Numbered from the stretch's first letter, positions 1-12,721 are shown. The stretch is 64,000 nucleotides of DNA from Turbatrix aceti (GCA_963969345.1 OZ017770.1:9604180-9668179); one strand, 5' to 3'. A program made the numbers and translations. Notes: generated from the sequence alone by a model not told the origin.

Positions 1-261
1 TTTTGTCGTCAAGCATAGTCGTAGAAGACAAAAAGAGACCCCAAATATGCATACTGGCTTCATCGTCATTTGAATTATCCGTAGAAATAGGTTCTGAGGT
101 GTGTGCCTTGTTCAGAAGATAGCGTCGACAAATCACCAAAGTCCAGATGTTGAATAGCTGTATATTTATCAGCTTTTCCGTTTCTGGGCTCTGGTGCTTT
201 GCGGAAGCCTTTTCAATCCAAGCAAGCGTTTCCTTCGGCCGCTAGACTAGTTACCAGCTCA
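1..261 (-). repeat. Repeat R, partial copy at window edge
   Basis: This stretch reads, on the minus strand, like 52204-52430 and 47716-47940: a block with the words cttccgcaaagcaccag, gataaatata and tttgtcgacgctat. It is one member of a roughly 0.7 kb dispersed repeat that I call R. It borders the HMG20 gene here and on the right arm. The copy is truncated by the window edge. Bases 262-660 hold only arm sequence with no gene that I can support. Confidence 0.7.
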
Positions 262-711
262 TGAAGTTTCTCTAAATCATTGTTTTTGCCCTTTTGACAT
301 CAAAACTGTTCGATAGAATAAAAATGCCCAAGGTGGACGAGCGCCGACGCAAAAACGATGACAATGCCTGACGCAATAAATATGGATCTTTAACTGTCGT
401 CTCTTTCTCCCTAAGAGAGCAGACAAAATCATCAATGTCTGTAAACAAGCCGAGTTGACTCGCTCGTTGCGTCTCTCCAATGCAACAACAGATTATTCGA
501 TAGACATGATTCATCGAACAACGACGTCAAAAAAAAACAGTGCGGTGGCATAATTGTTTACGATAATTTCTGAAAAGTGACTGCTGTGTTGGCCCGGCGG
601 TAACGGGTTAGCTTTCCGAAATCCTCTGATTTTACATGTCGTTTTGTTATTTTTTGTGCCATGAATCGCCTTTTCTTTCAGACTTGGACATCTACGAGCT
701 ATCGACTCAGG

Positions 712-1855
712 ATGCCGCGTCCAAGGGTTAGTTTCAAGATTTCGTGTGCTCCATGTGATAAACTGCTCTTCTTTGTAGCGTGGCGATGTCAACAGTCCTC
801 GGCGACCTACGACGTCTTTCAACTTCTTCATGAAGCACCAATCCACCGAATACATCCAGAAGCACAAGGACGAGATGCCGCTCAGCGACATCATTAAACT
901 CATGGCAAAAGACTGGAACGAGATGCCAGCCAATAAGAAAAAGGTACGTTGGGGACTGAGAGACACGCTAGTTAATCAGGTGGCTTTATCTCGCTTTTTA
1001 GCCGTACGAAGACGCTGCGACCATGGCACGACAGGAGTACGAAATCAAGTTGGAAGCTTACAAGCAGACTGACTTGTACCGGCAGTACGTCGGTGAGTTT
1101 TGCCCGATTTGTTGTTGTTTTTATTTGTAGACTACAAATTACCACCGTTCTTACAACCAAAATGGTAAACAACATTTTTTTTAGAGAAAAAAGAGCGTGG
1201 TGAGATTCCAAAGCGCAAGAAGAAAGCCTCACCCCCCGCAAATGCCGCCGAGTCTGACCGTTCCAATCAAACCCCCTTGATCAATAGTCCTCCTTCCGGC
1301 AGCAAAGCCCCTGCAAATACCCTCAAGTTTGTCTACTCCAAGCCAGCTAACGCGATCAAGATTCTTTACCCCGTCAGCAGCGTCAAAAATTCGGTTTTGA
1401 CCACACCCCGATCCAAACCCGTCGTTCGCCAGAAGGGAGATCCGGTCTGGCCCAACCTGAACTTCAACATCTTCACACCGGAGTTCATCGCTTACAACGA
1501 ACGTCGCGAGCGGGAGCTCAGCAACATCATCAATCAGGCCCGCGCCGATGAAGCAGCCACCGCCGCCATCGAGAAGCAGATTGCCGAGTTGGACCAGAAA
1601 GCCATTGATATGGAATACGAACTCACGTGCAAGCGACGTATGGCCAAAAAGTACCGCCAGACCAACGATCGCGCTCTCCGCTCGCTGCTCCCTGTCATCA
1701 CAGACAAGCTTCGGGACGACCTCAACCTCAAGGCAGACTTCTCGCTTGACGATCTCCGTCACGCGCTCATCAAAGCAGCCAAGGTCACGGATTCCGACGC
1801 TGCCGCTAAATTTGAACGGCTGCGACGCGCCTTTTCCGGAGTCAGGATCGTCTAG
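712..1855 (+). CDS. HMG20-type HMG-box protein, copy 1
   Basis: There are four exons: 712-726, 779-943, 1002-1092 and 1185-1855, giving 313 residues. Introns are 52, 58 and 92 bases with GT..AG ends. Residues about 13-82 are a full HMG box (RPTTSFNFFMK near its start, NKKKPYED in helix 3). It is followed by AYKQTDLYRQYV, as in the HMG20A/HMG20B (iBRAF/BRAF35) family. After a basic, Pro/Ser-rich linker, FTPEF and a coiled coil at about 188-245 also match that family. HMG20 proteins bind DNA and join the LSD1-CoREST corepressor, so a nuclear chromatin role is inferred. I chose the ATG at 712 because an acceptor-like ctttcag ends at 681 and could receive a spliced leader; an in-frame ATG at 661 would add 17 residues. 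Copy 2 at 50592-51734 differs only by Q119P. Both copies are intact. Confidence 0.85.
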
Positions 1856-1951
1856 CACTGTCTTCAATCGTTTGGCATCCGTATTTATTGGTGATATCAT
1901 TTTCTGAATGACTGCGTTTTTTATTCACAATATTTGACACAGAGGCAAGGT

Positions 1952-1957
1952 AATAAA
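1952..1957 (+). promoter_or_regulatory. Polyadenylation signal of HMG20 copy 1
   Basis: An AATAAA hexamer lies 97 bases after the HMG20 stop codon. The mirror copy is preserved at 50490-50495 in the other arm. It is the only canonical hexamer close to the stop. Confidence 0.55.
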
Positions 1958-2074
1958 CACCGACTGACTTGAGCGTACTGATTCAATTAACTGCTTGCTT
2001 CGTTGTGTTAAAGTCAAAAAAATTTCCAAGTGTTATTTGAGCAGCATTCAAGTTGGATATATTATATTTGCTGT

Positions 2075-2078
2075 TTAA
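2075..2078. other. Empty TTAA target site
   Basis: The left arm reads ctgtttaaactaaaa here without interruption. In the right arm the same site is split by a 1030-base foldback element with TTAA on both sides (49335-50372). The left arm therefore preserves the pre-insertion sequence. Bases 1960-2940 otherwise hold only arm sequence with no gene I can support. Confidence 0.85.
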
Positions 2079-2940
2079 ACTAAAAAAACCGCTGCGCCTT
2101 CAATTTCCACAGGGTTTTATTTGGAATTTTTTCTAGTTGTTTGCATAGTTGAGCTTGATTGTACACACATTAGAATTTAAAAAAACCCTAACTAACTAAG
2201 TGCTTTTTGTGCTTATCTACTTTTTTCTTGAACGCGTGACAATTGCTTGTAGCCTTTGTTAGCAGGTTTTCAATTTGTTGTTTCATAGTAAATGCATGCC
2301 ATTGGTCAGACCTGAAAATCAAGCCAAAATGAAATTTGGTCCGTTTTGTTTGTATAAATGGGCCGGACGATTTTATTCTGCTCGGATATCGTGTAATCAA
2401 TTTGCACTCAGGTCAAATCATATCACTGTTTAGTAAAAAAAATTTTGTATTGCAAAGCTCGACTCTGATTCATAAAATGCAATCTCATGCTTGGAAGCCA
2501 TTTTAGTATAAAAACTGGATAAAAAGGCTATCGTATCCGATATTATATGACGCCACCGTCACCAGAATCCAAAAGAATACCAATTTCAACTTTTCTCACC
2601 GCTGACACGATTGCTGGTTATAGAAATCATTGGTTTGTAGAATTCAGATACCGAAGATTTTGACTCAAAACAGCGTGCACCTCAACTGTGCAGACGCCAA
2701 ATTAACAGCCAGCAAAAATCTCGCTGGTGGTCATCGTCTTTATCGAAGAGACCGAGAAGACAATCACTAACTATACCACTGATTCGTAGCGTGATCATCT
2801 TCTAAGCGAGCTTAGTAAAACAAACATGAAGATTAAACGTGCTACCACAAACGGTTGCTCTCGTATTCGCTAAGGCGATTGTTCAGACTTCAGTAGACAT
2901 TGTTTTATCGCTGGTAGCTCAGAAGCGATGACAATTAATG

Positions 2941-3980
2941 TCAAGCACGAAATTTCAAGATGACGGCGATCTTTCGGGCTACGATGGATGTCATAAAACT
3001 TTTCTGGTAATTGATACGAAGAAATGACAGCGATTGGACGCGTGGCGAGGATTTAGAAAATTGCCGAAAGCAGAAACGCAGTGGACATTCGTTTTCGACC
3101 CAGAGTTTTTGTTTTGTACTCGCGTGGTACAAACAAAGCTAAAAAAATTACGTTGAAAAGAAATTTACATACTGACCAGTGAGCTGAGTTCGCGTCCAAA
3201 AAAGGTAATGCTGACTAAAATTTAGGCGAGAAGCACTGGGCGCTTCTGACTTATAATGACGGCAGATCGCTGGAGGGGAGATCACCGGCCCCGACAGAGA
3301 GGACTATGAGTGCCGACGGTTTGGACAAGTGATGACGACGACTATGAGTAGAGCGACGACGGAAAAGGATTTTCGTTGAACACAGAAATGCAACAGTTTG
3401 CGAAGGAAGAGTCGTGGAAAATTATAAAAGCAAAACACAAAGAAAACGCCAATCTACAAAACATCAAACCTAAAATGAAAAGCTCCGTTTTACTTCGTTG
3501 TTTAGGCAGAGAGCAAATATCACGTGTCATACAATGGGCAAAGCCCAGTAAGCCACAGAACATGGACTACAACAAGTGACAGAGCTACTGGACAAGAAGT
3601 AGCTCGGTCAGCTTTAGACCAGTGCGAGACGCAACAGGTAAAATTTCTATTTTAGGTAATATAAAAACGGAAACTTCACTTGTATAAATCGATGACTCAG
3701 ATATTTAGTCGATAGTGACCGAAAATACCAGCATACGACTAATAAACAGGATTTCTGGTGACAACGCAATAAAATTCTTGAAGGAATGATTCAAACATCA
3801 AGACACAGTGGCGAGAAATAGTTTCTGAGGTGTGTGCCTTGTTCAGAAGATAGCGTCGACAAATCACCAAAGTCCAGATGTTGAATAGCTGTATATTTAT
3901 CAACTTGTAAATTTCTGGGCTCTGGTGCTTTGCGGAAGCTTTTTCCATCCAAGCAAGCGTTACGGAAAATTGTCTGTCGT
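2941..3980 (-). repeat. Repeat R, second left copy, interrupted
   Basis: Parts of this stretch match R in reverse complement. Bases 2941-3110 match about 48280-48440. Bases 3640-3980 match about 47716-48100, including the words ggtaatataaaaac and caacgcaataaaattctt. The middle (about 3160-3635) has no counterpart in the other R copies and looks like an insertion or diverged DNA; I see no gene in it. HMG20 copy 1 thus lies between two R copies in the same orientation, as copy 2 does. Confidence 0.6.
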
Positions 3981-6774
3981 TCGTTTCTTTCTCTCCCTGG
4001 CAATGAAGAGAGAGCGGACGGATGAACCGATCAATACAGAATTCAACGAACAATGACGTTTTTGCAAAAAAAAATTCCTGTGAGACGAAGCCCCCAGAGC
4101 AAACGCGTACTTTTTGAATGGGTTGACTTCCCTCTGCACGAACTAAAAGTTCAACTGAACATAAGGGTTTCTCCTTTGCAACGTACAACGGAGGTAAAAA
4201 AAATTCTCTGTTACTTGCGTTCCTTTCCGTGAGACCGTTTTGTCTGTTAAATGTTTGGACACAAACCATCGCACAGCATTCCGGCAGGCATCACAAAAGG
4301 TTGGCCAAGGATGCGCCGACACATGTCATGAAGATTTCTGGCATCTGAAAGCCTGAAAACTACCAGCCTGCTTTTCTTTGTTTCAAAAATATTCACCTGA
4401 AGCATTTTTGAAAAATTGTTTTGCACTACGATTCGAAATAGAGCGTTGCAAAATTCTCGTTTGCATTTTTCTTTTTTTTTCCCTCAGTACATTGAAACAA
4501 GCAGCAAGGTGCGTGGAGAGGAGAAACCACCAGCTGGCTGGCTGGGTGGACAACGACTGACTGGCTGAGTCCCCCAACCATCCATCAAACAAGCAGGAAG
4601 TCCCCACTTGCAAAAGTACGGTGACTGGCTAGTCATAAAAAGGTCCACAAAGAATTCAGAGGGAAAATACGTAATTTTTAACGAGCACATGACAAAGTGA
4701 ATTGATAACATAATTGATGCCGTTAAAGCTTATTTAATTAATTATGCATGATGAGTGATGAGTTAGCCTGCAAATCGTAAAATTATGCCTGTCTTTTTTG
4801 TACGGCACTCCCCCTCCCCCATCGACCTCATGCCACCCACTGCGACTCACAGCGACCCGCGGCGGCACTTGACAAAATGTTCAACCTGGGAAATTTTTTT
4901 GCATGGCATTTCGCACGTTATGTTAGAAGACGGAAAGCCACCAGACTGTGTTTCAGAAGAAGCTCAAAAGTTGTTTAACGACATTTGGGCGGTCATTCAA
5001 GATGCACATCGACACAACCATCCACACAGACAGTGTTTCGCAAAGAGTCAAGAAACGAAAGCGTAGACAGGCTCACCGAATACGGGAAGATGACGAAAAT
5101 GTAAAGTCGAAAGTCTTACGGAAATCGGCCATGGAGATACGCAATACAAAAGTTACGGAATCAATAGTGACTACCACGGTTACAACATAGACAAGCCCAA
5201 CAACAGCAGTAGCTACCACGATTCTTACAATGTCCACCACAGGCAAATTTACTGCTTCGGTCTCGAAAACAACGAGGACCACGTTTCCAACAACAAAAAT
5301 GACGAGTACATCGACGACAGTCGCCACACCGATGAGTACGTCGACTACAAGATCGCCAATCGTTACAATAGCTACAACGTTACCCCCAGCAACAAAGGCA
5401 ACGTCAAGGACGGCAACAGTCACTACGACACCTTAGGCGATTACTCACACCACACTGGAAACAACAACGAAGGCGCGCACCGGTTTGACTCTTGACAATC
5501 GGGCATACCGGCCAGCGATGCTTTTTCGAAGTTCCTGTGGGTCATGCCGCTTACAAATGTCACAGCAGACACAGTCATCAACGCTTTCGTCTCAAATGCC
5601 ATTGCCGTAGTAGCTGGCGTTCCAGCACTCGTCGTCAGCGATAACGGATGTCAACCCACGTTCCTGTATCCCGATAAATGGATCAATCACCCTGAAACGC
5701 ATAGTCCCCATTGAAACGCATAGTCCCCATTTCCCACAAAATCCAGTTTGCGCCAGCTTGTTGGTGCCGATGGTGGTCTATGAAACAATTGTGACCTTGT
5801 CACAACCCCTCGCGATCTTCCCACAACCAGTGAACAGCGGCATCCTTACCAATTCTGGTCCCAAGTTCGTTTATTGGCTGCCAAAGGTCGCACCAGCAAA
5901 CAGCATCTGGGTCTATTGCGGCGGCGAATCTGTACATCCAACGAAGCACATATAAACCCAGCCCATAGCCCCAAGCACAAAAAGCTACCTGTCGATTACT
6001 CGACGGGTGGATGCCAATGCTGTACCAGTCCCCTTTTGGGATTATGGAATAAAAAGCATACTCACCGGTCGACAACGTTTCACTTCATACTCACAGATCG
6101 CGGAGACAGTTGCCGATCTCAAATTCCTGAGCTCGCACCGCATCACAAAGGTTCCAAATCGCGGAGTTGGTTTGGACAGCGGCATACATCTGAAATTGAG
6201 CACAATAATATACAATGTGTGATATAAAAACCAAGGAAAATAGAAAAATACAAAGTGTGATATAAAAACCAAATAAAATAAACAAAGTGTGATTACAAAA
6301 AACTCGGAGAAATGAGTAATGGCAGACAAACAACGCCAACATAAAAAGTCATAAAACGACGTGGAGTTACTGACCTTAGGCTCCAAGTTGATATCGATCG
6401 GAGATAGGATATTGAGGCAATGACGACGGCAAAAAGTTCGTTAATTCACAGTTGAGAGCAAAAGATGGGCTGGCTAACAGATTTACTTGAAAACCCAAAT
6501 CATTTCTGGATAAAAAAACCAGACGTAAAGTGGATGTTCAAGGAAAACGTGAAAAGCCGGAAAAGCTGGAGGACTTAATGTTTAATGTACAAGTTTTTTG
6601 ACACCGATTCCGACGTCCAAAAGACGTAGTGAAGAATCCTCATACAAAATAAATCTGAAATATCATAAAAACAAGAACATTAATTTCTTTTGCACGCGTA
6701 TTCACTGCACGCTCTCAAAAATCTGTTCATTCTCGCGCTAGCTGTGGAGTGACTTTCCAACTCAGTGTGCTTGA
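3780..6774. repeat. Left arm of inverted repeat 2 (about 3 kb)
   Basis: Position x here pairs with 23178-x on the other strand from about 4484 to 6387, with no length change over almost 2 kb. Further in, the right arm has 30 extra bases. The outer part (3780-4480) is similar but has indels. The inner edge is sharp, ending at 6774 (pairs with 16374). The arm contains a Thr-codon-rich low-complexity tract (about 5130-5440), an integrase fragment, and short repeats of acaaagtgtgatataaaaac near 6220-6290. The equal spacing implies either a recent duplication or gene conversion between arms. Confidence 0.9.
5505..5714 (+). pseudogene. Retrotransposon integrase fragment (left-arm copy)
   Basis: An open stretch of about 70 codons contains DAFSKFLWVMPL and, about 45 residues later, VVSDNG. 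These match the first and second acidic catalytic positions of the DDE integrase core of LTR retrotransposons (D..SKW..., SDNG). The usual glycine-rich and third-acid parts are missing, and the frame closes shortly after. It is a decayed fragment and not a working gene. The mirror copy is at 17464-17673. No adjacent reverse transcriptase is visible. Confidence 0.7.
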
Positions 6775-7605
6775 CCAGTGAGACAACAGCATCCTAGGAG
6801 CCTTACATCTGAAGGACTCAGATACAATCCGAGAAGCCTGAAGCAGAGGCGCCCCCACCCTTCGGAGTAGCTAACCAAAGGAGACCAAGCCAAGGATCTG
6901 GCCGAAGAGAAGGTGCATCTGTGGAGGTAAGTTTGACTAAGTCCCCGACTTAGTACCCCACAAAAAGTTAAAGAAGACAGAGAAGTAGAGAGCAGCAAGA
7001 GAAGCGCGCAAGTGGGTTAAACAGAGGTACGAAAGACCCAACCACCCGGAATAGTACAGGAAGAGTATAAAGTGAAGTGAATTCGAGGCACGAAAGGCCC
7101 GAAGGACGAGAGTTTATAAGTTTATTGTTGGTCATTATCTGATTCCGCCAGATAACCCAACACTTACTAAGCAGGTACAAAAGCGAGTGTCTCGAGTTTG
7201 TGTATTATCCGAATTAAACCTGCAGCGGTATTGATTCTTATTTAATTTTGCGTTTAGCAAACAGTTCTTTAAAACAATATAAAAAATAACGTAGAAAGCA
7301 GAAAGGTTAATAATTCATCGTTAATATTTATGCTTGAAGTCACAGTGCAGTCAGTTTGTTTTTTCTTTGCCAAAAGAGAGACCAAGTCGTCGATATCGAC
7401 ATAAAGTTTTTATTCGAGACATGTGGCCAAGACAATCTACGCAGCGCAGCGCATTCGTCGCAGCACACACAAATTTTTATTGTACACAAGCACATGACGT
7501 GTTCATTAAAAGTTGTTCAATTTTGCGCGTTCTTTTGTTGAATTCAGTAAACTTATTGCTTTTTCAGGGTATACTGTTTCTGTCTCAATTGATCTCAGCA
7601 TTCTG

Positions 7606-8481
7606 ATGGCTCCGAAAAAAAAGAAAAACAAAAAGAAGGCCCGTAAAGTTGGTGAATACACCTCGTCCATCGAACGGATGTTTGAAAACGTTGCCTCGGA
7701 TTACGAACCCATGGGAGGAGAAACAGAACGTACTCAGGGTAAGTTTAATTGTCATCATTTGTTTTAAATGTTTTTGCACGTTTATCTACTCAAAACTTTA
7801 AGACTGAATTTGATTTAATGAGTATATTTTCAGACAGTGACATCAGTCCCAAAAAGCTCAGTGATCAGGAATATCGTAAGCTGAAGAAATCAGATCCGGC
7901 GCGCGGTGAGTTTTATTACCATTACATTTTCAAATATTGTTTGCAAGTTTACTTACTCAAAAATTAAGCGTTTTGAATATTATTTTATATGAGTAAAATT
8001 GTTTTTAGGTCAAGGTCGTGGACGCGGAGGAGGTCGCGGGCGTGAAGGAGGTCGAGGTCGGGGACACGGAGGAAGCCGCGGATCTCATGAGCCTCCGGAT
8101 CAGCCTAAAAATCGTGGCACGCGCAGTATTTCTACCACCGTTGGCGCTCGACGGACTCCGAGCACTGCTTCTCGTGGTGGTCGAGGTCGCGGGGCTCGTA
8201 GCCAAAGTGTTGCCCACAACACCGGCACGCGTCGCAACACCAGCGTTGCCCGTCGAGGTCGCGGTTCTGCCGCGCGTGGACAAGCCACCCGGCGTCGAGG
8301 AGGACAAGGTTCACGAGCTGCAAGCATGTGTTCTTCGGAGTCCTACGATGATGGGCCTGGACGTGCCAATCGCTCCGTTAGCCGCGGTGGCAATCGTGGA
8401 CGCCGAGGTCAGCGTGGAAAACGAGGCTCACGAACCGGAAGCCGCAAACCCTCCAATCGTGGCAAGGAATCCCGGAAGTGA
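7606..8481 (+). CDS. RG/RGG-rich basic protein, spacer gene 1
   Basis: Three exons, 7606-7738, 7834-7905 and 8009-8481, give 225 residues, with introns of 95 and 103 bases ending in TTTTCAG and TTTTTAG. The N-terminus is lysine-rich (MAPKKKKNKKKARK) and is followed by an acidic 50-residue stretch. From about residue 69 the protein is a low-complexity array of RG, RGG and GRGR blocks mixed with Ser and Thr, ending in RGKESRK. Such RGG tracts usually bind RNA and are arginine-methylated; that role is inferred. No folded domain is visible. The start follows an acceptor-like ttgctttttcag ending at 7567, which suggests trans-splicing. It sits in the 9.6 kb spacer of inverted repeat 2. Other long open frames over exon 3 are side effects of its composition. 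Confidence 0.75.
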
Positions 8482-8489
8482 GGGTTCTC

Positions 8490-10495
8490 GTGGCCGTTAC
8501 GTCATCATGTCCTACACGTTGTTATTCTAGTCATTATTGTCAATCCGAGCATTTGAGCCAGTCGGCTCAGTTCTTTGATTACCGAGCCAAGCAGTCAGAC
8601 AGTTTGACTCAAAATTTTGAGCTGCGCACTGAATCTTCGATTTTTATAGTCCAAAAAATTTACGATAGGTAGCCACAAAATGTCTGAACGGAAAGAAAAC
8701 TGAGCACATGCCTCAGTTTTTATATCAAAAATTTTTTAGAAAAACTTGTTTTTATATTGGAACTGAATTTTTCAAACCAGTTTTTGTAATCAAGTGGCCT
8801 GGCTCGGGGGGCTCTGCAGCAATTGGCTCAAATGCTCGGCTCACATAACAACTTCAGGACGTCTTCTCGTCGGCGATGGCTGTTGATCGACTGTGACTGT
8901 TTTTGATGATCTAGATAAAATTGAATTGTGAAAAATTGTGTCACACATGGATCAGAGGGCAGCTTGTGCTTGCCCATTCGGCAGATTTAAATGTGCTTAG
9001 GGGAAATAATACAGTGTTGACCAGTGAAGTATACGTTTTTATTCAGTGAAGTATACCGCTGTGGGTCCCTGTGAGTAGCAGTGGGTGGCATAAGGTCGCA
9101 GGGGGAAGGGAGGGGAAGTGCCGTACAAAAAAATTTACCCAGGTCGAAAATTTTGTCACGTGCTGCCGCAGGTCGCTGTGAGCTGCTATATGGGTGGCAT
9201 GGGGTCGCTGTGGAAGGAGAGAGAAGAGAAAGGAAGTGCCGAACAAAATAATAAAGTGCTGTGGGATATAGACAAAATTATATACTGTACAGCCTTGCAA
9301 TTTTTTTGAGAATGAAAAAATGCCGTACTCAGCCATGCACAACAAAAAACACAAAAAATTTATAGTAACGAATTTAAACCTATTGGCAAGACATTTTTAT
9401 TTTCTGTCAACCGTAACAATGCTGGATATTGACGAGCCCGTCGTCGGCGCCACGGTTAAGGACACTGATTCCGTTTACAACTTCAGGGCGGTAGACAACT
9501 TTCGAGCCAAACCCAGTCGGGTGGCTTTCCGTCTTCTGAGGTACCGAATGTCATTTCCACGTTTGGCAGGATAATCTTGTTCTCTGCCGCTTTTATTTTG
9601 AAGGTATCGACTTCGATGAAGTTACAAACGTTGGGTGCTGTCCCAACCACTGGCACATTTGCCATTTGACTTATTCTGTCATTTGACATTGTGTCATGTC
9701 AACAGCTGACGGCATCAGTTGCCCGCATGCAGCCCAAGCCAACGCTCGCTTGACGACTACAGTTGCAGCGTTTTTTCAATGGTAAAAAATGGTTATCAGC
9801 TATAACTCCGTTCCCTATTGAGTACGCCATTTGTGTTTTGGCACACGTGTAGATACTACCCATCAGACGCAACTTTTAGCCAAAGGGATTGTTCATAAGT
9901 TTTCAGGTTTTTGTGATATACATTTTCGCCGACTTTTACTAAAAAAATGTAACATTGCTCAAAATTAATATTTTTTGTGAATTATGGTTCGTTGCAAAAT
10001 TCAAAATGTACCTTATCAACAAAGAACATATCGTCAAGAGGCTATCAAAATCAACACACAATTTCCAATACAATTTCGTGTGCGCATACAGTTTCCAACC
10101 CTTGTGCTGTTGTATTATACAACTTGTATACGTCAAATTACATATGTATGTTAGTTTTCACCGAGTAGCACAGACTCTGTTGTAACAAAACGGAGGGGAA
10201 TTCCATTGTCAACCTTAAAAAAATTTGTGATGTTTGCCGGAATGCTGTGCGATGGTTTGTGTCCAAACATTTAACAGACAAACCAGTCTTACGGAAAGAA
10301 CGCAAGTGACAGAAATTTTTTACCGCATTTTGTGACCCCTGGCAATGTCAACACGAACACCCGGAATCCCTACTTTTTTTCAGAAATTCAAAAATTTGAT
10401 ATATTTAGCTACCCAAGTTGGCCACAAAGAGTAACAATTGCATTATGAATGTAGAATGCCAATAAAACACATGCAAACAAAAATTGGATTTTTAC
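8490..10495. other. Gene-free stretch with dispersed short repeats
   Basis: I see no supported gene. At 9060-9270 there are two imperfect copies of a motif running gccgtacaaaaaaatttac, then gaaaattttgtcac, then ggtcgctgtgag. It recurs near 4790-4910, 18270-18380 and in every unit of the array at 31475-33017. At 10230-10330 there is a fragment of the outer arm of inverted repeat 2 (ggaatgctgtgcgatggttt). Confidence 0.55.
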
Positions 10496-10499
10496 AAAA

Positions 10500-11645
10500 C
10501 AGCAAAAAATGATGACGACGCATCGAAAAGAAAATCATGAGAAAGAAAAGACGAGTAAGACAGACGCATGTTTTTGCGAAAGAAATGGCACGCGACCTAC
10601 TCTAACATACATACTGAAGCTGGGGTTCGTTGAAAAACGGCGTCACACGTACTGGCCTGAATCCATCTGGATTAGAAACAAAACGCAGGTTTCACTGCTA
10701 TATCGTAAAAAAAATAAGCGCTGACAGCACAAAAACCTATGAATGAAATAAAAAACTACTATTTACCCCGACAGCGGCAGTAAATGAATGGATGAATGAA
10801 TCGAAGTGAGGCAACCGACAGCAGCACACAATCATGCCAAATCACACCTGTTTGGAACGCCGGACTCATCTCGCTGGATGACCATATTTTTGCACGAAAT
10901 CTGACGTTGGCTTGCTTGCTGTTTGAAGCAGGACAACAAAAAGCCACTCTGGTTTCTAGGCATAATTTTGACACCGATGTCTTGCCATTATTTTTTGATC
11001 CCTGCAATTGCAATTCTCAGGGGGGGAAGTTCACAAAGTAACGTATACTTGTTACTGAGCTTTATAATTGTATATTTGTTACTTGTTTAACCATGATCTC
11101 ATTTTCCTGAGCATTGAGTAAAATTTTTAAGCGCTTGTTGAACTTTCACAGTTTTTGTAATGTACAATATTTTTATTACGGTTATTAGCAAGAAAATTCC
11201 AAAAGTAGTTGTGCTGCAAGTGCATTACCTCATTAAATTTCCTGTCTTGCCGGAAACAGCAAACCAGCCAACGTCAGATTTCGTGCAATAATATGGTCTT
11301 GCAGCGAGGTGAGTCCGGCTCTCCAAACAAGTGTGTTTCGGTATGATTGTGCGCAGCAGTCGATTGCCTTTCTTCAATTCTTTCGGGGTATCCAGTGGTT
11401 GTTTATTTCAAAGGTTTTGTGTTGTCAGTGCCGCGCTTTTTTACATAGCAAAGCTTGAATTTTGTTTTTAATTCAGATAAATTCAGGCTAGTACATGTGA
11501 CGCCGTTTTTCAACGAACCCCAGCTTATGTATGTATGTTAGAGTAGGTCGCGTGCCATTTCTTCCGCAAAAATATGCTTCTTTCTTACTCGTCTTTTCTT
11601 TTTCATGATTTTCTTTTCGATGCTTTGTCATCATTTTTTGCTGTC
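10500..11645. repeat. Foldback element, about 1.15 kb
   Basis: The ends are inverted copies: cagcaaaaaatgatgac on the left, and its complement ending in gtcatcattttttgctg on the right. Inner blocks also pair, for example gctggggttcgttgaaaaac near 10620 with its complement near 11500, and the gaagtgaggcaac region with its complement near 11360. No protein coding is evident. Related, more scrambled pieces occur at 22780-24000. Edges are estimates; no target duplication was found. Confidence 0.65.
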
Positions 11646-11649
11646 CGGC

Positions 11650-12630
11650 AAAGTCTATGCGTACGTGTTGGCAAAAGTGTTACACCGGATCATTCAGGTA
11701 ATCATTTACTTCTTACCATTAGTAAACACATTCTACATATGTGATATCTTTTGTACCTTACTGCCTATTTTGCTTCTTGCGCACCAGTTTTCATATTTGT
11801 TGTCGCAAGGATTTGTAGCGCACCGTAATCCATGTTCTGTGTGGTCTTTTGCTTGGCCCACTCGTAAGAAAATTGTCAATTGAAGGAATCTGCCCGTCTT
11901 TGACGTTCATAAGGATGGCGTAAATCATGAACTAAGTTTTCTACACCGTCCACGGTTTGCTATCTTTCAGTGGCATCGTTGTCATTTTTGGAGTTTACCA
12001 TGGCTTTTTCTAGTGTTTTACAGATGAGTCGGCTGTTATTTTCTCCTATTGACCATCGCATCTGTGAAACGTTACCGCGCCGTCGGTAGTCGCTTGTGTC
12101 CGTGATGAGTAAAAAAATTAGCATTTGTGTCACTTGGCTTTTCCCTTCGCTGATTCGCATGACCAGATTTTGTCGCTGACGCAAAGCTTTTTTCAAGTGT
12201 GTTTCTGTGTTGATGATGCACAATAATCTGGTTCTCGATCGGGTTATTCTTTTCCGGCTATTACGCGTTTCGTGAGGATCTTTGCTTTTTTTTGGCAACT
12301 TTTGTTTGCTTTAGGCATATTTGTTATTATTTTTGCTCGCATTGGTTGCAAATCAGTACACTACGGCGGTAGTAGTCGAAAAAGTGACCATTTGTCGACT
12401 GTATGAGCTGTATATATTATGGACCATTTCTTTCATGTATGTTTTTATTGCTAATTGGGATTCAAAATATTTATTCTGTTGAACCAAATCGGCAAACTCG
12501 TCAGCATTATTTTCTGCTAAAAAATTTGTGACTATCTATTTTTTCCAGAAATATCACTATGTTATTCTGAGTGTTATTTTTGTAATGGTGCATCGCAAAT
12601 ATACTTTATATGATATAAGGAGTTTAGAAA
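11650..12630. other. Gene-free stretch
   Basis: There is a 112-codon open frame on the minus strand (11960-12298) rich in Arg and Lys. It lacks an ATG at its start, has no splice context that I trust, and matches no family I know. I do not call a gene here. Confidence 0.4.
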
Positions 12631-12635
12631 AAAAT

Positions 12636-12721
12636 TGAGGGGTGAAGGGGAATCGAACCGGGGACAAATTAATCCCTGAATGCCAGTATTTTAAACTCCT
12701 TGGACATTCAGGCCGAAGTTA
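12636..12721 (-). ncRNA. tRNA-Leu-like element (pseudogene or SINE)
   Basis: On the minus strand there is an A-box-like CGGCCTGAATGTCCAAGG, a loop with TTTAAAA, and a perfect B box GGTTCGATTCC (12649-12659). A run of seven T follows, as at Pol III terminators. The spacing fits a type II tRNA such as tRNA-Leu. The acceptor stem does not pair and the T stem is imperfect, so a functional tRNA is unlikely. A related element lies at 24253-24338, so this is probably a tRNA-derived repeat family. Confidence 0.45.

Larger units (their letters stand above)
1..4720. repeat. Left arm of large inverted duplication 1 (carries HMG20 copy 1)
   Basis: Read in reverse complement, this segment matches about 52430 down to 46330. 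The HMG20 gene, its flanks, the 3' non-coding tract and the junction repeat R occur in both arms in the same order. The gene part is close to identical, with one amino-acid difference over 313 residues. The outer parts beyond about 2940 are more diverged and broken by insertions. The arm is cut by the window start, so its true left limit is unknown. Limits at the inner side are estimates by eye. Confidence 0.85.

Noticed and set aside
5073..5423. A 116-codon Val-rich open frame on the minus strand (and its mirror at 17755-18105)
   Set aside because: It is the complement of a Thr-codon-rich low-complexity tract. No domain or splice support.
8018..8530. A 170-codon open frame overlapping the RG-rich exon in another frame
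   Set aside because: GC-rich repeated GGTCGT-type codons keep all frames open. The spliced frame has a start, acceptors and phase agreement; this one has none.
11960..12298. A 112-codon basic open frame on the minus strand
   Set aside because: No ATG at its start, no recognisable family, no splice context.
12636..12721. Functional tRNA-Leu gene
   Set aside because: The acceptor stem does not pair and the T stem has mismatches, so only a derived element is called.
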